Source of the DNA: Alteribacter keqinensis | Lineage (GTDB): Bacteria > Bacillota > Bacilli > Bacillales > Salisediminibacteriaceae | Length of the DNA stretch: 64,000 nucleotides | Assembly (NCBI RefSeq): GCF_003710255.1 | Contig: NZ_RHIB01000003.1 | Location: 372,001-436,000, forward strand | Reading direction: 5' to 3' | Shown: piece by piece, positions 1 to 7,980 of the stretch | Layout of the letters: each line of letters begins with the position of its first letter | How positions within the stretch are numbered: position 1 is the stretch's first letter | Program-made: the position numbers and the translations under genes | Notes under the pieces: generated by a model | The model's input: only the letters and a program-made list of their open reading frames with translations | Told to the model about the DNA's origin: nothing | Database searches by the model: none

Positions 1-315
1 AGCTCAACCAGCGAGCCCCGGGGTGTCATTCATGTGACGGCCAATTATTCAGAAAGCGCGGAAGGAAAGACAGCCTTTGATCAATATATCGGGGCAGCTG
101 TGACTCAAGCGCCGTCAGGTAACGATTCAGTATTAGACGTACCTGCTTTGACGTGGGCCGTTTTTGAAGCAGAAGGAGCCTGGGAGGAAGTTGAAGACCA
201 CTGGCAGCGGATTTATTCTGAATGGCTGCCTTCATCATCCTGCGAATTGGCACAAGGTCCGGAAATACTGGCAAGCAAGAAAAGTGAAATCTGGATCCCG
301 ATTAAGGAGAAATAA
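1..315 (+). CDS. AraC-family regulator, C-terminal GyrI-like domain (5' truncated by window edge)
   Basis: The reading frame is open from base 1 and ends at 315, so only the last ~104 residues are inside the window. They align by eye with the C-terminus of the complete AraC/GyrI-like protein at 38712-39584: both have [15 protein letters not shown], a WxRIYxEW block and a final IWIPI. This domain family binds small amphipathic or cationic molecules and switches the N-terminal DNA-binding domain. The AraC half is expected upstream but is not visible, so the gene could also be a stand-alone GyrI-like protein. Confidence 0.75.
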   Translation, partial: SSTSEPRGVIHVTANYSESAEGKTAFDQYIGAAVTQAPSGNDSVLDVPALTWAVFEAEGAWEEVEDHWQRIYSEWLPSSSCELAQGPEILASKKSEIWIPIKEK

Positions 316-434
316 CAAAAAATCATAACATCCGATGACATTCCTGATGACTTTACGAGCGGAGTCTGTGAGGTTCGAAGAAATAGCAAAGAGGCTCAAG
401 CGTATCCTGAGCCCAACATGACTGGTAAGGGGAC

Positions 435-455
435 GGGGAGAAGTGTATTCTCCCC
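435..455 (-). terminator. Hairpin downstream of the Gln-rich protein gene
   Basis: A perfect 8-bp stem (GGGGAGAA / TTCTCCCC) with a 5-nt loop lies just past the stop codon of the minus-strand gene. The T-tract is poor, so it may be a weak terminator or an mRNA-end stabiliser. Confidence 0.45.
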
Positions 456-465
456 GGCAGATGAA

Positions 466-1086
466 TTAATGCTGGTTCTTTTGCTGCTCCGTTGCAGCTT
501 GTGCAGAAGTCTGCTGACCCTGGTTTTGCTGCTGACCCTGGTTTTGCTGCTGGAGCTGGTCTTTAGACTGTTGCATCTGCTCATTGATTTGGTTTAACAC
601 ATTAAAAGACTGGAGTGATTGCCCGACATCCTGAAGTGTTTGCGTAGCTTGTTGCAGCGATTGCTGTAACTGTTGAAACGTTTGCTGCTGTTGTTGCTGA
701 GCTTGATTCGAAAATTGCTGAAGCTGGGAGGAAAGCTCTGAAGACATCTCCTGCATCGGGTTAGAAGAACCGTTTTGCTTTTGTTGTTGTTGTCCAGCTT
801 GATACTGGTTAAGTGTAGACTGGATGGACTCCAACTGTTGTTTAAGAGGAGCCAGTTCTTGTCCGATTTCTTTGTCCACCACTTTCTCGATTTCGGCGTT
901 AGACAAACGCTGTGCTCTTGCCTTTTCTTCCTTAATTTCCTTCGTTTCACGTTCCATTGCAAATTCCTCCTTGTATTGTCTTGGGTTTACCGGCACTTTG
1001 GCAGGTGCTGGTTTTGGTCTGGAGAGTGTCATCCAGACGATTGCCACCACCAGAGCAAGTGCTGAGAGTAAAAGTACTACATACAT
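466..1086 (-). CDS. Membrane-anchored Gln-rich coiled-coil protein, unknown function
   Basis: 206 residues. Residues 1-20 form one strongly hydrophobic segment (MYVVLLLSALALVVAIVWMT), followed by a Pro/Lys linker, a charged helix rich in Glu/Lys (about 40-85) and a long Gln/Ser-rich region with heptad-like spacing. This fits a single-pass anchor with a long coiled coil on one side of the membrane. GGGAGG lies 7 nt before the ATG. The Gln tracts come from CAG/CAA repeats, which can change length. No family was recognised; a structural envelope role is inference only. Confidence 0.7.
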   Translation of the reverse strand: MYVVLLLSALALVVAIVWMTLSRPKPAPAKVPVNPRQYKEEFAMERETKEIKEEKARAQRLSNAEIEKVVDKEIGQELAPLKQQLESIQSTLNQYQAGQQQQKQNGSSNPMQEMSSELSSQLQQFSNQAQQQQQQTFQQLQQSLQQATQTLQDVGQSLQSFNVLNQINEQMQQSKDQLQQQNQGQQQNQGQQTSAQAATEQQKNQH

Positions 1087-1099
1087 ATATCTGCCTCCC

Positions 1100-1560
1100 T
1101 GAACCCTGAATGCTCAACTCTTGATTAAGCACAGTTAATAGTATTGAAAAATGACTAAGGTTTATACATTCCAAGACCTTCCAATTACTAAGTACTAACA
1201 AGAATAGCACGGATTACCATTTCACCATAAAAACTGGTTCACCTGATTACTCCCATTTCGGCATTTGTATATACAGGTTCATCTGCGAAAGCCATGGCAA
1301 CATGAATACCGCAAGCGCCCATTGCACCTGTCTCCATACACCCATTGGCAGTGGGATGTCTGTCTGAACCAAGGAGGGTTTTCCCTGGAATGACGCATCA
1401 GGGGGACTTCCGCTTCTGCACGAGCACAAACCTCCAGGGGAATAACGTGGAAAGACGGCCCGCTTTTACTGTTATAATAATGGATTATTTTTTACATAAA
1501 ATGACCGTGCCCCGATGAATCTGCCTGCATCCCCCGCACAATCGTCCTCAATCATCTTTA
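1100..1560. other. Intergenic stretch without a supported gene
   Basis: About 460 bases. Short open frames exist on the minus strand around 1247-1429 but have no ribosome site and no recognisable motif. The start may hold the promoter of the Gln-rich protein gene. Nothing else was seen. Confidence 0.4.
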
Positions 1561-1591
1561 TTATAAGACCGCATTGTCCTCTGTCACACAT

Positions 1592-1618
1592 AAAAAAACC
1601 GGCCGCACTGGCCGGGTT
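1592..1618 (-). terminator. Rho-independent terminator of the small charged-protein gene
   Basis: Read on the minus strand, a GC-rich stem (AACCCGGCC / GGCCGGTT, one bulge) with loop AGTGC is followed by seven T residues. It lies about 30 nt after the stop at 1645. Confidence 0.8.
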
Positions 1619-1644
1619 CCATTGATCACTCGTGATCATCTGGG

Positions 1645-1755
1645 TTATCTTCTTTTCCCTTTTTGTTCTGGTTGGGGTTCAAAATCCTTCTCTTTACTCT
1701 TTTCTTTTTCTCTTTGTTCGGGAGAATGCTCATCTTGTTTGGTGTTTTTAGTCAT
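1645..1755 (-). CDS. Small highly charged hydrophilic protein (36 aa)
   Basis: A 36-residue protein beginning MTKNTKQDEHSPEQREKEKS and ending KGKRR, with no hydrophobic segment and mostly Glu, Lys and Gln. Support comes from GAGGTGG placed 7 nt before the ATG and a strong terminator directly after the stop. It sits between the Gln-rich membrane protein and the KGG protein on the same strand. Small charged proteins of this kind are common among Bacillus stress and spore proteins; the function here is unknown. Confidence 0.6.
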   Translation of the reverse strand: MTKNTKQDEHSPEQREKEKSKEKDFEPQPEQKGKRR

Positions 1756-1782
1756 GCCTGCCACCTCTTCTGACAGCAATCA

Positions 1783-2166
1783 TTAATTGCTGTTATTTGA
1801 ATTCTGGGTGCCTGAATTCTTGCCGCCTTTTTGCTCGATTTCCTGGTAAAACTCTTTATCTTTATTTTTGCTTGTCTGTTCGCCGCCTTTTCTTCCGGCT
1901 TCTTCACGGCTCATGGTTCCGCTTGAGCTGCTGTTTTGGCTGCCTGAATTGTTACTGCTGTTGGAGTTGTTATTGTTGGAATTATTGGTGCTGGAACTGC
2001 TGCTGCTCGTTGTATATTGATTTCCTGAAGAGTTTCTTCCGCCCTTTTCACCAATCTCTGCAAAGTGCTCGGAATCATGCTGTCTTGCGTTTGCTTCGCC
2101 GCCTTTTTTGGCAGCCTCTTCACGACTCATGGTTTGGTTTGAGTTGTTGGATTGGTTTTGTGCCAT
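1783..2166 (-). CDS. KGG-repeat stress protein (GsiB/YciG type)
   Basis: 127 residues with two KGG units: MSREEAAKKGGEANARQH near the N-terminus and MSREEAGRKGGEQTSKNK near residue 84, each followed by a second ExGxKGG half (EIGEKGG, EIEQKGG). The units are joined by a Ser/Asn linker of low complexity. The KGG motif family includes B. subtilis GsiB and E. coli YciG, hydrophilic general stress proteins. AGGAGG lies 8 nt upstream of the ATG. I looked for a clear SigB promoter upstream and did not find one. The Ser/Asn linker is encoded by repetitive codons and may vary between strains. Confidence 0.85.
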   Translation of the reverse strand: MAQNQSNNSNQTMSREEAAKKGGEANARQHDSEHFAEIGEKGGRNSSGNQYTTSSSSSSTNNSNNNNSNSSNNSGSQNSSSSGTMSREEAGRKGGEQTSKNKDKEFYQEIEQKGGKNSGTQNSNNSN

Positions 2167-2448
2167 CTGAATCTCCTCCTAAACGTTTTTTAAGCTTTTT
2201 TTGAAGCTTGTGGTCATCCCTTTGCCAACTTAGCTTCCTGACTAAACCTATCTTAGAAAAAAATTTCAAGTTAGGAAGGAATGTCTATTTCATTCTCAGT
2301 AGATCTGGAATAAATACTGACATATATGACAATATAAGTGAATTTCTTCTAGGTCCAAGGAGTTTGCGTTACGGAGTGATTTTTGGATACGTTACATAAA
2401 ATGGGAAGGGAGGCAAATGATAAGCGGGTAAACGTATGGAGGTGCTAA

Positions 2449-3288
2449 ATGAAAAACGAAATGACGTATGGAGATGATTACAAATTCATTCCAGCCATCT
2501 CTGTTAAAAACGGTGATCTTTTGGAGGTAACGAACGGTGTGCTGTGTTACGTGGACCAGATTGTCAATGTGATCATCGTGGAAGCCGGGGGTGGCTGTGT
2601 GCTGGTTGACACGGGCATGCCAAAATCCGCCGAAAAGGTGATCTCGGTTATAGAGAAGCGGTATGGAACAGGGTCAAAACCAATGGCTATTCTTTTAACG
2701 CATGGCCATTTTGACCACGTGGGAACAGTCGTTGATCTTGTAAGGAAGTGGAATATACCTGTCTTTGCTCATGAACTGGAGCTGCCCTTCTTAACAGGAG
2801 AAAAAGATTACCCCGAGCCGGATTCCTCTGTAGAAGGGGGAATGGTCGCAAAAATCTCCCGTTTCTTCCCAAACGAAGCCATTCAGCTTGGAGACCATGT
2901 CAAGCCATTGCCTGAAAACGGAGAGGTGCCGTTTTTAGAAGGCTTCTCATGGATTCATACCCCAGGCCATACGCCCGGTCATGTGTCTTTTTTCAGAAAA
3001 GAAGACGGACTATTGATTGCAGGAGATGCCTTTGTAACGGTGAGGCAGGACTCTCTGTACCAGGTGATGAGCCAAAAAGGGGAAGTGAGCGGACCTCCAA
3101 GATACTTCACGACAGACTGGGACGCTTCCTATCTCTCCTTAAAAAAGCTTGTTGATGTAAATCCCAATGTGGCTGTTACAGGTCACGGACCTCCCCTGGG
3201 CGGACCAACGCTGAAAGAAGAGCTTGAATCTCTTCTTGCTCATTTTAAGGATGTGGCTGTACCGGATTACGGGCGCTTTACTCATTAG
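2449..3288 (+). CDS. MBL-fold metallo-hydrolase
   Basis: 279 residues, the usual length for stand-alone metallo-beta-lactamase-fold hydrolases. The metal site is complete: T84-H85-G86-H87-F88-D89-H90 (HxHxDH), H174 and H178 in TPGHTPGHVS, D193 in AGDAF and H246 in TGHGPP. The family includes glyoxalase II, lactonases and other thioester/ester hydrolases; the substrate cannot be read from these motifs. GGAGGTG precedes the ATG by 6 nt. Monocistronic, with its own terminator at 3361. Confidence 0.88.
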   Translation: MKNEMTYGDDYKFIPAISVKNGDLLEVTNGVLCYVDQIVNVIIVEAGGGCVLVDTGMPKSAEKVISVIEKRYGTGSKPMAILLTHGHFDHVGTVVDLVRKWNIPVFAHELELPFLTGEKDYPEPDSSVEGGMVAKISRFFPNEAIQLGDHVKPLPENGEVPFLEGFSWIHTPGHTPGHVSFFRKEDGLLIAGDAFVTVRQDSLYQVMSQKGEVSGPPRYFTTDWDASYLSLKKLVDVNPNVAVTGHGPPLGGPTLKEELESLLAHFKDVAVPDYGRFTH

Positions 3289-3360
3289 TCAAGGATCCAG
3301 GAGACTGTTCCTTTTCCTGATTAAAAGGGGGATGGCAGACCAGGAAGAAAGACAAAGAAA

Positions 3361-3386
3361 GCAGCGTCAGAAATGACGCTGCTTTT
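3361..3386 (+). terminator. Terminator of the MBL-fold hydrolase
   Basis: A perfect 9-bp stem (GCAGCGTCA / TGACGCTGC) with a GAAA tetraloop followed by TTTT. A-rich sequence on the other side means it may also serve the minus strand. Confidence 0.85.
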
Positions 3387-3479
3387 ACTTGCCGATTCTG
3401 TCCGGACAGGTCTGAGTTGACCTGCTGTATTTCAAGGAGAAGCTGTCCTGTAATAGCCGCTCCCAAACCTGATTCATTT

Positions 3480-3746
3480 CTATTTTGGCTCATTCCAAAT
3501 ACGGTCGAGGTCCAAAGCCTGATACACCTTGTCCCCCTTAATATCGCGGTGGATGAGTGGTTTTACAAACAGTTCATCAAGGTTATAATGTTCCGGTTTT
3601 CTAGTGGCTGTTTTATCAAAAGGATCAGTATAGGACATAGACGATCTCTCCGTTCTTTTGATTTTTTCCTTATAAAGTGTAGAGTGAACACTTTCCTTAT
3701 AATTATTCGCAATTACTGGAAAATCAGGGAGGTATACGGCATTCAT
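3480..3746 (-). CDS. Hypothetical small protein
   Basis: 88 residues from an ATG at 3746, which has AGGAGGG about 9 nt upstream. A second credible start is the ATG at 3638 (GGAGAG 7 nt upstream), giving 52 residues beginning MSYTDPFDKTATRKPEHYNL. The longer N-terminal part is the less convincing half. The protein is hydrophilic with no signal or membrane segment. No family recognised. Confidence 0.5.
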   Translation of the reverse strand: MNAVYLPDFPVIANNYKESVHSTLYKEKIKRTERSSMSYTDPFDKTATRKPEHYNLDELFVKPLIHRDIKGDKVYQALDLDRIWNEPK

Positions 3747-3861
3747 TCAGGTGGCTCCCTCCTCTCTTTCACGTACTTAAACCTACAGAGAAATAACTCG
3801 GAAGAAGCTGCTTCTGCTATGATGGAAGTGGATGATATTTACATATGAGGAGCGTGCCCCT

Positions 3862-4185
3862 ATGCCTGTCTACAACAAACTCGTCCGAGACCGGATCCCG
3901 GAAGTGATCGCACACACCGGTAAAAAAGCCGTCTGGGAAACCCTGACTGATGAACAGTACCTGTCCTGTGCAAAAGAAAAAATGAAAGAGGAACTGGGCG
4001 AATACCTGGCATCCAAAAATGACGATGAAGCCGTGGAGGAACTGGCCGATCTCCTGGAGCTCATCTACTGCCTCGCGGAACAGCACAACAGCACGGTCGA
4101 CCAGCTCGAAGTTGTACGAAGGGAGAAGGCGGAGAAGAGAGGATCGTTTAAGGAGAAGGTGTTTTTGAGGGAGGTAATAGAATAG
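3862..4185 (+). CDS. MazG-like / PRA-PH-type nucleotide pyrophosphohydrolase
   Basis: 107 residues beginning MPVYNKLVRDRIPEVI, the hallmark opening of this small all-alpha NTP-pyrophosphohydrolase group (MazG and HisE superfamily). Acidic residues expected to hold Mg2+ are present in KEELGEYL and EAVEELADLLELIY (ExxE...ExxD pattern). Such enzymes hydrolyse nucleoside triphosphates to monophosphate and pyrophosphate, often as house-cleaning; the substrate is not known. Start chosen at 3862 because of the conserved N-terminus and the GAGGAG upstream. A terminator follows directly. Confidence 0.8.
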   Translation: MPVYNKLVRDRIPEVIAHTGKKAVWETLTDEQYLSCAKEKMKEELGEYLASKNDDEAVEELADLLELIYCLAEQHNSTVDQLEVVRREKAEKRGSFKEKVFLREVIE

Positions 4186-4192
4186 AAAAAAG

Positions 4193-4215
4193 GCTGGAAG
4201 AGTTCCAGCTTTTTT
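4193..4215 (+). terminator. Terminator of the MazG-like gene
   Basis: Stem GCTGGAA / TTCCAGC with loop GAG, followed by six T residues, 8 nt after the stop codon. Confidence 0.85.
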
Positions 4216-4315
4216 CTGTGAATACACTTCATCTAAATAAAAACTTACCAAAAAAGTCGTTAAGAATTGGTACTTTGTCATGACTTCTCTATTATCTGAA
4301 TAAAGTGCGGCTATA

Positions 4316-4548
4316 TTATAGAATTGAAATTTGTTTTTCAATACGTTGATACCGAATACTCGTCGAATCAACAGCAGCAAGTCCCGAGCATTTGAAAATA
4401 CCGATAAATCGATATCTGTTATTACCGAGATTATCTTTGTACTTCGCAAAAACAGCTCGTTTCTGATCTACTTCTTTTTGAAATACGTTTTTCTGCACTT
4501 CCACAATTTCAGCCGATTTGTGAGATACATCTATATAAGACGACTAAT
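4316..4548 (-). pseudogene. 3' remnant of an AbaSI/PvuRts1I-like endonuclease gene
   Basis: The last ~77 codons match the C-terminus of the intact endonuclease at 17510-18391: KRAVFAKYKDNLGNNRYRFI, then GIFKCSG, DSTSIRY and a final SIL. The N-terminal nuclease domain and about 200 codons are missing; upstream sequence stops matching near 4548. Downstream bases to about 4247 also match the parent's downstream flank (17418-17520), so this is a deleted copy of a whole locus rather than a domain scrap. It is still in frame over the retained part. Confidence 0.75.
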
Positions 4549-4694
4549 TAATTTTAGGAATTGCTGTCTACTACTTTTTCAGGATTTTTCCTGGGTCCCG
4601 GCGTCCGTTATTACTTTGTTCACCTTCAGAAATATTGAACCGGGTAAATGCCACTGCCTCTCTGAGCGTAATGAGTTTGCCAACACAAGCCGTT

Positions 4695-4862
4695 TTAATG
4701 CCTCTCCGTTTTATTCTTAAACAAGGATGATATAACCCATCCGAAGATCCCGCCGCTACCAATTCCCAATATAAGTTTTGAAGCAAGGTTATCGAATGTT
4801 GTAAGCCCAACGAAAGTGAAAACGGCAATACAAAAAATGTAAATATGCCAATTGTGATTCAT
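4695..4862 (-). CDS. Small two-segment membrane protein, copy 1
   Basis: 55 residues beginning MNHNWHIYIFCIAVFTFVGL, with a second hydrophobic stretch ILGIGSGGIFGWVISSLF and a basic tail. GGAG lies about 9 nt before the ATG. A paralogue of 52 residues is at 18771-18929, and the two share flanking DNA for about 100 bases upstream as well. In both places it lies next to the endonuclease locus. Synonymous differences dominate between the copies, which suggests selection on the protein. Function unknown. Confidence 0.65.
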   Translation of the reverse strand: MNHNWHIYIFCIAVFTFVGLTTFDNLASKLILGIGSGGIFGWVISSLFKNKTERH

Positions 4863-5040
4863 GGTTTGATCTCCAATAAAGCGTTTTTAAATTCTAATAT
4901 AGGTATACGAATCAATTGTATTTATGATTCAACAATAAACGGTGCCGGGGATTAAACAAAAGAAAATGGAGATAAAAGAAGGTAAACCCCAGTCCAGTTA
5001 GGAAGTGAACCGGAAAAGCATAAAAGAGTCTGATGATTAT
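4718..5040. repeat. Duplicated segment, copy 1 (partner 18779-19092)
   Basis: About 310 bases are repeated in direct orientation at 18779-19092, covering most of the small membrane protein gene and its upstream region. Matching continues through AGGTATACGAATCAATTG and GTGAACCGGAAAAGCATAAA, then stops close to a terminator in both places. Divergence by eye is roughly 15%. Confidence 0.85.
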
Positions 5041-5053
5041 TCGGTCCTTGCAA

Positions 5054-5080
5054 GAAAAAAAACAGCCGCACCGCAGCTGC
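5054..5080 (-). terminator. Probable terminator downstream of the tetR gene
   Basis: On the minus strand CAGC...GCTG forms a short GC-rich hairpin followed by eight T residues. It lies about 120 nt beyond the tetR stop. Confidence 0.5.
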
Positions 5081-5199
5081 TTTTTCCTATCTTCTCTTGA
5101 ATTTACTTCTCTTATTACTTTTGTTCACGTGTCATTGTTTCATAGACAACTTATACTTTAAAACCTTCTGCTATTCTCCCTAGAGTCAATCTTTATACT

Positions 5200-5805
5200 T
5201 TACTTCTCAAATCGCAGAGTAGCTAATGGACCTTGGACGGCAATATGTGTGATGATAGATGCTATTTCTTCCGGCGTTTGTCTCATCCCGGTGTCAATCC
5301 AGTGATGAATGATTCCAAGGTGTGCAGAAGCAATAAATGTTGCTAAATATTCGGAAGGTACCACCATGTTATTTTCTTTGAAATTGGAAGAAGTTAATTT
5401 ATCTAAGATCCTGGCCTTTACAAACTCTTTTAATTTGATTGAGAAGGCAGGATCGCCATTAGGACCTAAGAGTACCTTTAATAAATCAGCATGTTTTGCG
5501 ATCGTTTCAAGGACAGTAATTATAACCGGATAAGCAGTTTTACTTTCTCTGTGCTTTATAAATTCAAAGATATCTATGTCTTTTACTTTTGCCTTTATCT
5601 CCACAAGAAACTCCTTTTGGTACTGCTCTAATAAGTCATTCACATCCCTAAAATGCAAATAAAAGGTTCCTCGGTTAATATCCGCATATGCAGTAATATC
5701 ACTTACGGTGATATTCTTAACTCCTTTTTCCTCAATCAGCTTCATCACGGATTGCCGTATGAGTTTTTGAGTCCGTACTTTTCTTCGATCCATTTTTTCT
5801 GTCAT
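5200..5805 (-). CDS. TetR-family transcriptional regulator of the adjacent ABC exporter
   Basis: 201 residues from the ATG at 5805 (GGGGAT upstream). The N-terminal helix-turn-helix is typical: RQSVMKLIEEKGVKNITVSD, then ITAYADINRGTFYLHFRD (residues about 17-56). The C-terminal ligand domain resembles the TetR_C_8-like group. It is divergent from the ABC exporter at 6004, the standard arrangement for a repressor of an efflux pump. TTGTT-TACTG-AACAA at 5872-5886 in the shared intergenic region is a possible operator; this is inference from symmetry only. Confidence 0.85.
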   Translation of the reverse strand: MTEKMDRRKVRTQKLIRQSVMKLIEEKGVKNITVSDITAYADINRGTFYLHFRDVNDLLEQYQKEFLVEIKAKVKDIDIFEFIKHRESKTAYPVIITVLETIAKHADLLKVLLGPNGDPAFSIKLKEFVKARILDKLTSSNFKENNMVVPSEYLATFIASAHLGIIHHWIDTGMRQTPEEIASIITHIAVQGPLATLRFEK

Positions 5806-5904
5806 GTTATCATCCCCATTCAAAAAAACGGTAAGAAATCCGTTAGTTAAAAGACACTTCGACCGTTTCTGTTGTTTACTGAACAAATCTTTATTTATTG
5901 ATTA

Positions 5905-5932
5905 TTGTATTCCTGTATTTGGTTATTATAAT
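5905..5932 (+). promoter_or_regulatory. SigA-type promoter of the ABC exporter operon
   Basis: TTGTAT (5905-5910), 16-bp spacer and a perfect TATAAT (5927-5932), about 70 nt before the GTG start of the ATPase gene. Its position between the divergent tetR and ABC genes fits TetR control. Confidence 0.6.
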
Positions 5933-6003
5933 GAACAGTGAGTGAGTTAATCAACAGGTTATCGATTAAAACTCATGAACCTTATTTAAAGGGGGGATTA
6001 CAG

Positions 6004-6726
6004 GTGAGTGTAATTAAAGTAAATCACATCCAAAAGGGGTACGGGAAAACGAAAGTACTCGATGAGGTAAGTCTGAGTGTAGAGAAAGGTCAAATATATG
6101 GCTTTATAGGACCCTCCGGAGCAGGGAAAACGACACTGATAAAATTAATCGCAGGGATGGAGCTCGTTGATGATGGGGAGGTTTATGTACTCGGGTCTAA
6201 AATGCCCAGTCTTCCGGTATTGCAGGATGTAGGATATATGGCTCAATCAGACGCATTGTATTTGCAGCTCACAGGAAAGGAGAATCTCGCTTTTTTTGCG
6301 AGCCTTTTTAAACTTACAAAAAAACAACAAAAGGACCGAATATCCTACGCTGCAGGACTGGTAAATTTAACTGATGATTTAGATAAAAAAGTGGCGGCTT
6401 ATTCTGGAGGGATGAAACGAAGGTTATCTCTTGCCATTTCATTACTGCAGGACCCCCAAATCCTTATATTGGATGAACCTACTGTAGGAATTGACCCCGA
6501 ACTGCGGTTAAGCATATGGAACGAATTGCTGCGCCTGAAAAAAGAAGAAGGAAAAACCATTATTGTAACCACACATGTAATGGATGAAGCAGAGAGGTGT
6601 GACTTTATCGCCCTGATCAGAAACGGAAGTATATTAGCAAACGGCACTCCATCTGAATTAAAAGACTTATATCATGCCCAAAATATTGATGAGGTCTTTT
6701 TAAATGCCGGAAGGAGCAAACAATGA
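6004..6726 (+). CDS. ABC transporter ATP-binding protein (drug/antibiotic export type)
   Basis: 240 residues from a GTG at 6004, preceded by GGGGGG 7 nt upstream. Walker A GPSGAGKT (about 36-43), Q-loop near YMAQSD, ABC signature YSGGMKRRL, Walker B ILILDEPT followed by VGIDPE, and the switch His in TTHVMDEAE are all present. This pattern marks the DrrA/CcmA-type exporters. Its stop overlaps the permease start (ATGA), so the two form one exporter. The divergent TetR gene points to induction by the exported compound, which cannot be identified here. Confidence 0.93.
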   Translation: MSVIKVNHIQKGYGKTKVLDEVSLSVEKGQIYGFIGPSGAGKTTLIKLIAGMELVDDGEVYVLGSKMPSLPVLQDVGYMAQSDALYLQLTGKENLAFFASLFKLTKKQQKDRISYAAGLVNLTDDLDKKVAAYSGGMKRRLSLAISLLQDPQILILDEPTVGIDPELRLSIWNELLRLKKEEGKTIIVTTHVMDEAERCDFIALIRNGSILANGTPSELKDLYHAQNIDEVFLNAGRSKQ

Positions 6727-7781
6727 GAATACAAGCCATGGTTAAAAGAATTTGTCAGGAGATGGTCCGTGATAAAAGAACGTTAGCACTTCTGATTGTC
6801 GCACCGCTGCTGATTTTGTCTCTTATGTATTTTTTATTTAACAGTGAAGATAGAGACCCTCGTTTAGGAGGCCTTGGTTTAGATGAACGTATCGTTACCG
6901 TATTGGAAGAGTCCGAAATCACTGTAGAAACGTTCGAAGAAGTATCCGATGTTGAAAGTTTGATTGTTTCGGAAGGTCTTGACGGGATGCTTATTATGGG
7001 TGCGGGTACCCCTGAACTTGTATTAGAAAATAGCGATCCATCTGCCTCACAAGCTTTACAAATGAAAGTTAAACAGGCAATGTCCTTACAAGCCCAGCAG
7101 GAACTTATGGAAAGAACGGGTACAGAGGCAGATGTTGACACGACTATTTCAAAAGACTACGTATATGGAAGTGAAAGTTCAGATTTCTTTGATATATTAA
7201 GTCCTGTCTTAATTGGTTTCTTTGTATTCTTTTTTGTCTTTCTAATTTCAGGGATAGGATTATTAAAAGAAAGAACCTCCGGCACGCTTGAACGGTTACT
7301 GTCGACACCGATTCGCCGGGGAGAGGTGGTTACTGCTTATTTGATCGGGTACGGAATATTTGCCATTATCCAGACGGTTATCGTTGTTTTATATTCGGTG
7401 TTAGTACTGGATATAGTACTTGTTGGTTCTTTATGGCATGTTGTTTTTATTAATTTATTACTTGCGTTGGTTGCACTTTCATTAGGAACACTATTATCCA
7501 CCTTTGCAGCTTCGGAGTTTCAGATGGTACAGTTTATCCCTATTGCCGTTATTCCCCAGATCTTTTTCTCGGGAATTATTCCGCTTGAAGGTATGGCAGA
7601 CTGGCTGCAGGCCCTGGGGAAAGTTATGCCTCTTTATTATGGTGCCGATGCTCTGAGGGGAGTCATGTATAAAGGATTCAGCCTGACTGATGTGAGTGGA
7701 AGTCTGTACGTTTTAGCTTTGTTTTCGATCGTTTTTATTGTACTGAATATCTATGCGTTAAAAAGATATCGCAAGTTGTAA
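6723..7781 (+). CDS. ABC-2 type exporter permease
   Basis: 352 residues. One N-terminal membrane segment (LALLIVAPLLILSLMYFLF) is followed by a large extracytoplasmic region of about 140 residues, then five to six membrane segments in the C-terminal half beginning FFDILSPVLIGFFVFFFVF. The motif RTSGTLERLLSTPIRRGEVV is characteristic of ABC-2 permeases. It overlaps the ATPase stop by 4 nt and needs that subunit to work. Only one permease gene is present, so the exporter is probably a homodimer. Confidence 0.9.
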   Translation: MRIQAMVKRICQEMVRDKRTLALLIVAPLLILSLMYFLFNSEDRDPRLGGLGLDERIVTVLEESEITVETFEEVSDVESLIVSEGLDGMLIMGAGTPELVLENSDPSASQALQMKVKQAMSLQAQQELMERTGTEADVDTTISKDYVYGSESSDFFDILSPVLIGFFVFFFVFLISGIGLLKERTSGTLERLLSTPIRRGEVVTAYLIGYGIFAIIQTVIVVLYSVLVLDIVLVGSLWHVVFINLLLALVALSLGTLLSTFAASEFQMVQFIPIAVIPQIFFSGIIPLEGMADWLQALGKVMPLYYGADALRGVMYKGFSLTDVSGSLYVLALFSIVFIVLNIYALKRYRKL

Positions 7782-7922
7782 GTGTTGAAGCCCGAGACGT
7801 ATAATTCTCGCTCTTTTTATTAATCGTTAGATTGAAAACCTTAATAAAAATGTACGAAATTATTTATTTTAGTTCAAATAAAGACAAAATAATGCTCGTA
7901 AGAAGAAAAATCCTTTACAAAA

Positions 7923-7948
7923 TAAACGTTTTTATATAAAGTCGTTTA
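7923..7948. promoter_or_regulatory. 26-bp near-perfect palindrome, candidate TetR operator
   Basis: Arms TAAACG and CGTTTA surround a palindromic core TTTATATAAA; only the two positions between arm and core on each side break the symmetry. It ends 32 nt before the start of the Rph-like gene. The operon downstream ends with a tetR gene (12048-12662), so autoregulated repression at this site is a reasonable inference. Confidence 0.55.
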
Positions 7949-7980
7949 GTAATGGTGAATATAAAAGCGGGGTGAAGTAA

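Noticed and set aside
780-830. CAG/CAA-type repeats that might be a microsatellite
   Set aside because: They are in-frame Gln codons of the membrane-anchored coiled-coil protein; noted there instead.
1247-1429. Open frame of 60 codons on the minus strand
   Set aside because: No ribosome site, no conserved pattern, and another frame over the same bases looks equally coding.
2208-2399. 63-codon plus-strand frame before the MBL-fold gene
   Set aside because: Low-quality start, no motif, and it occupies the promoter space of two divergent genes.
3817-4449. Long minus-strand frame across the MazG-like gene
   Set aside because: Antisense shadow of a recognisable enzyme gene with its own ribosome site and terminator; the only real minus-strand signal is the nuclease remnant in another frame.
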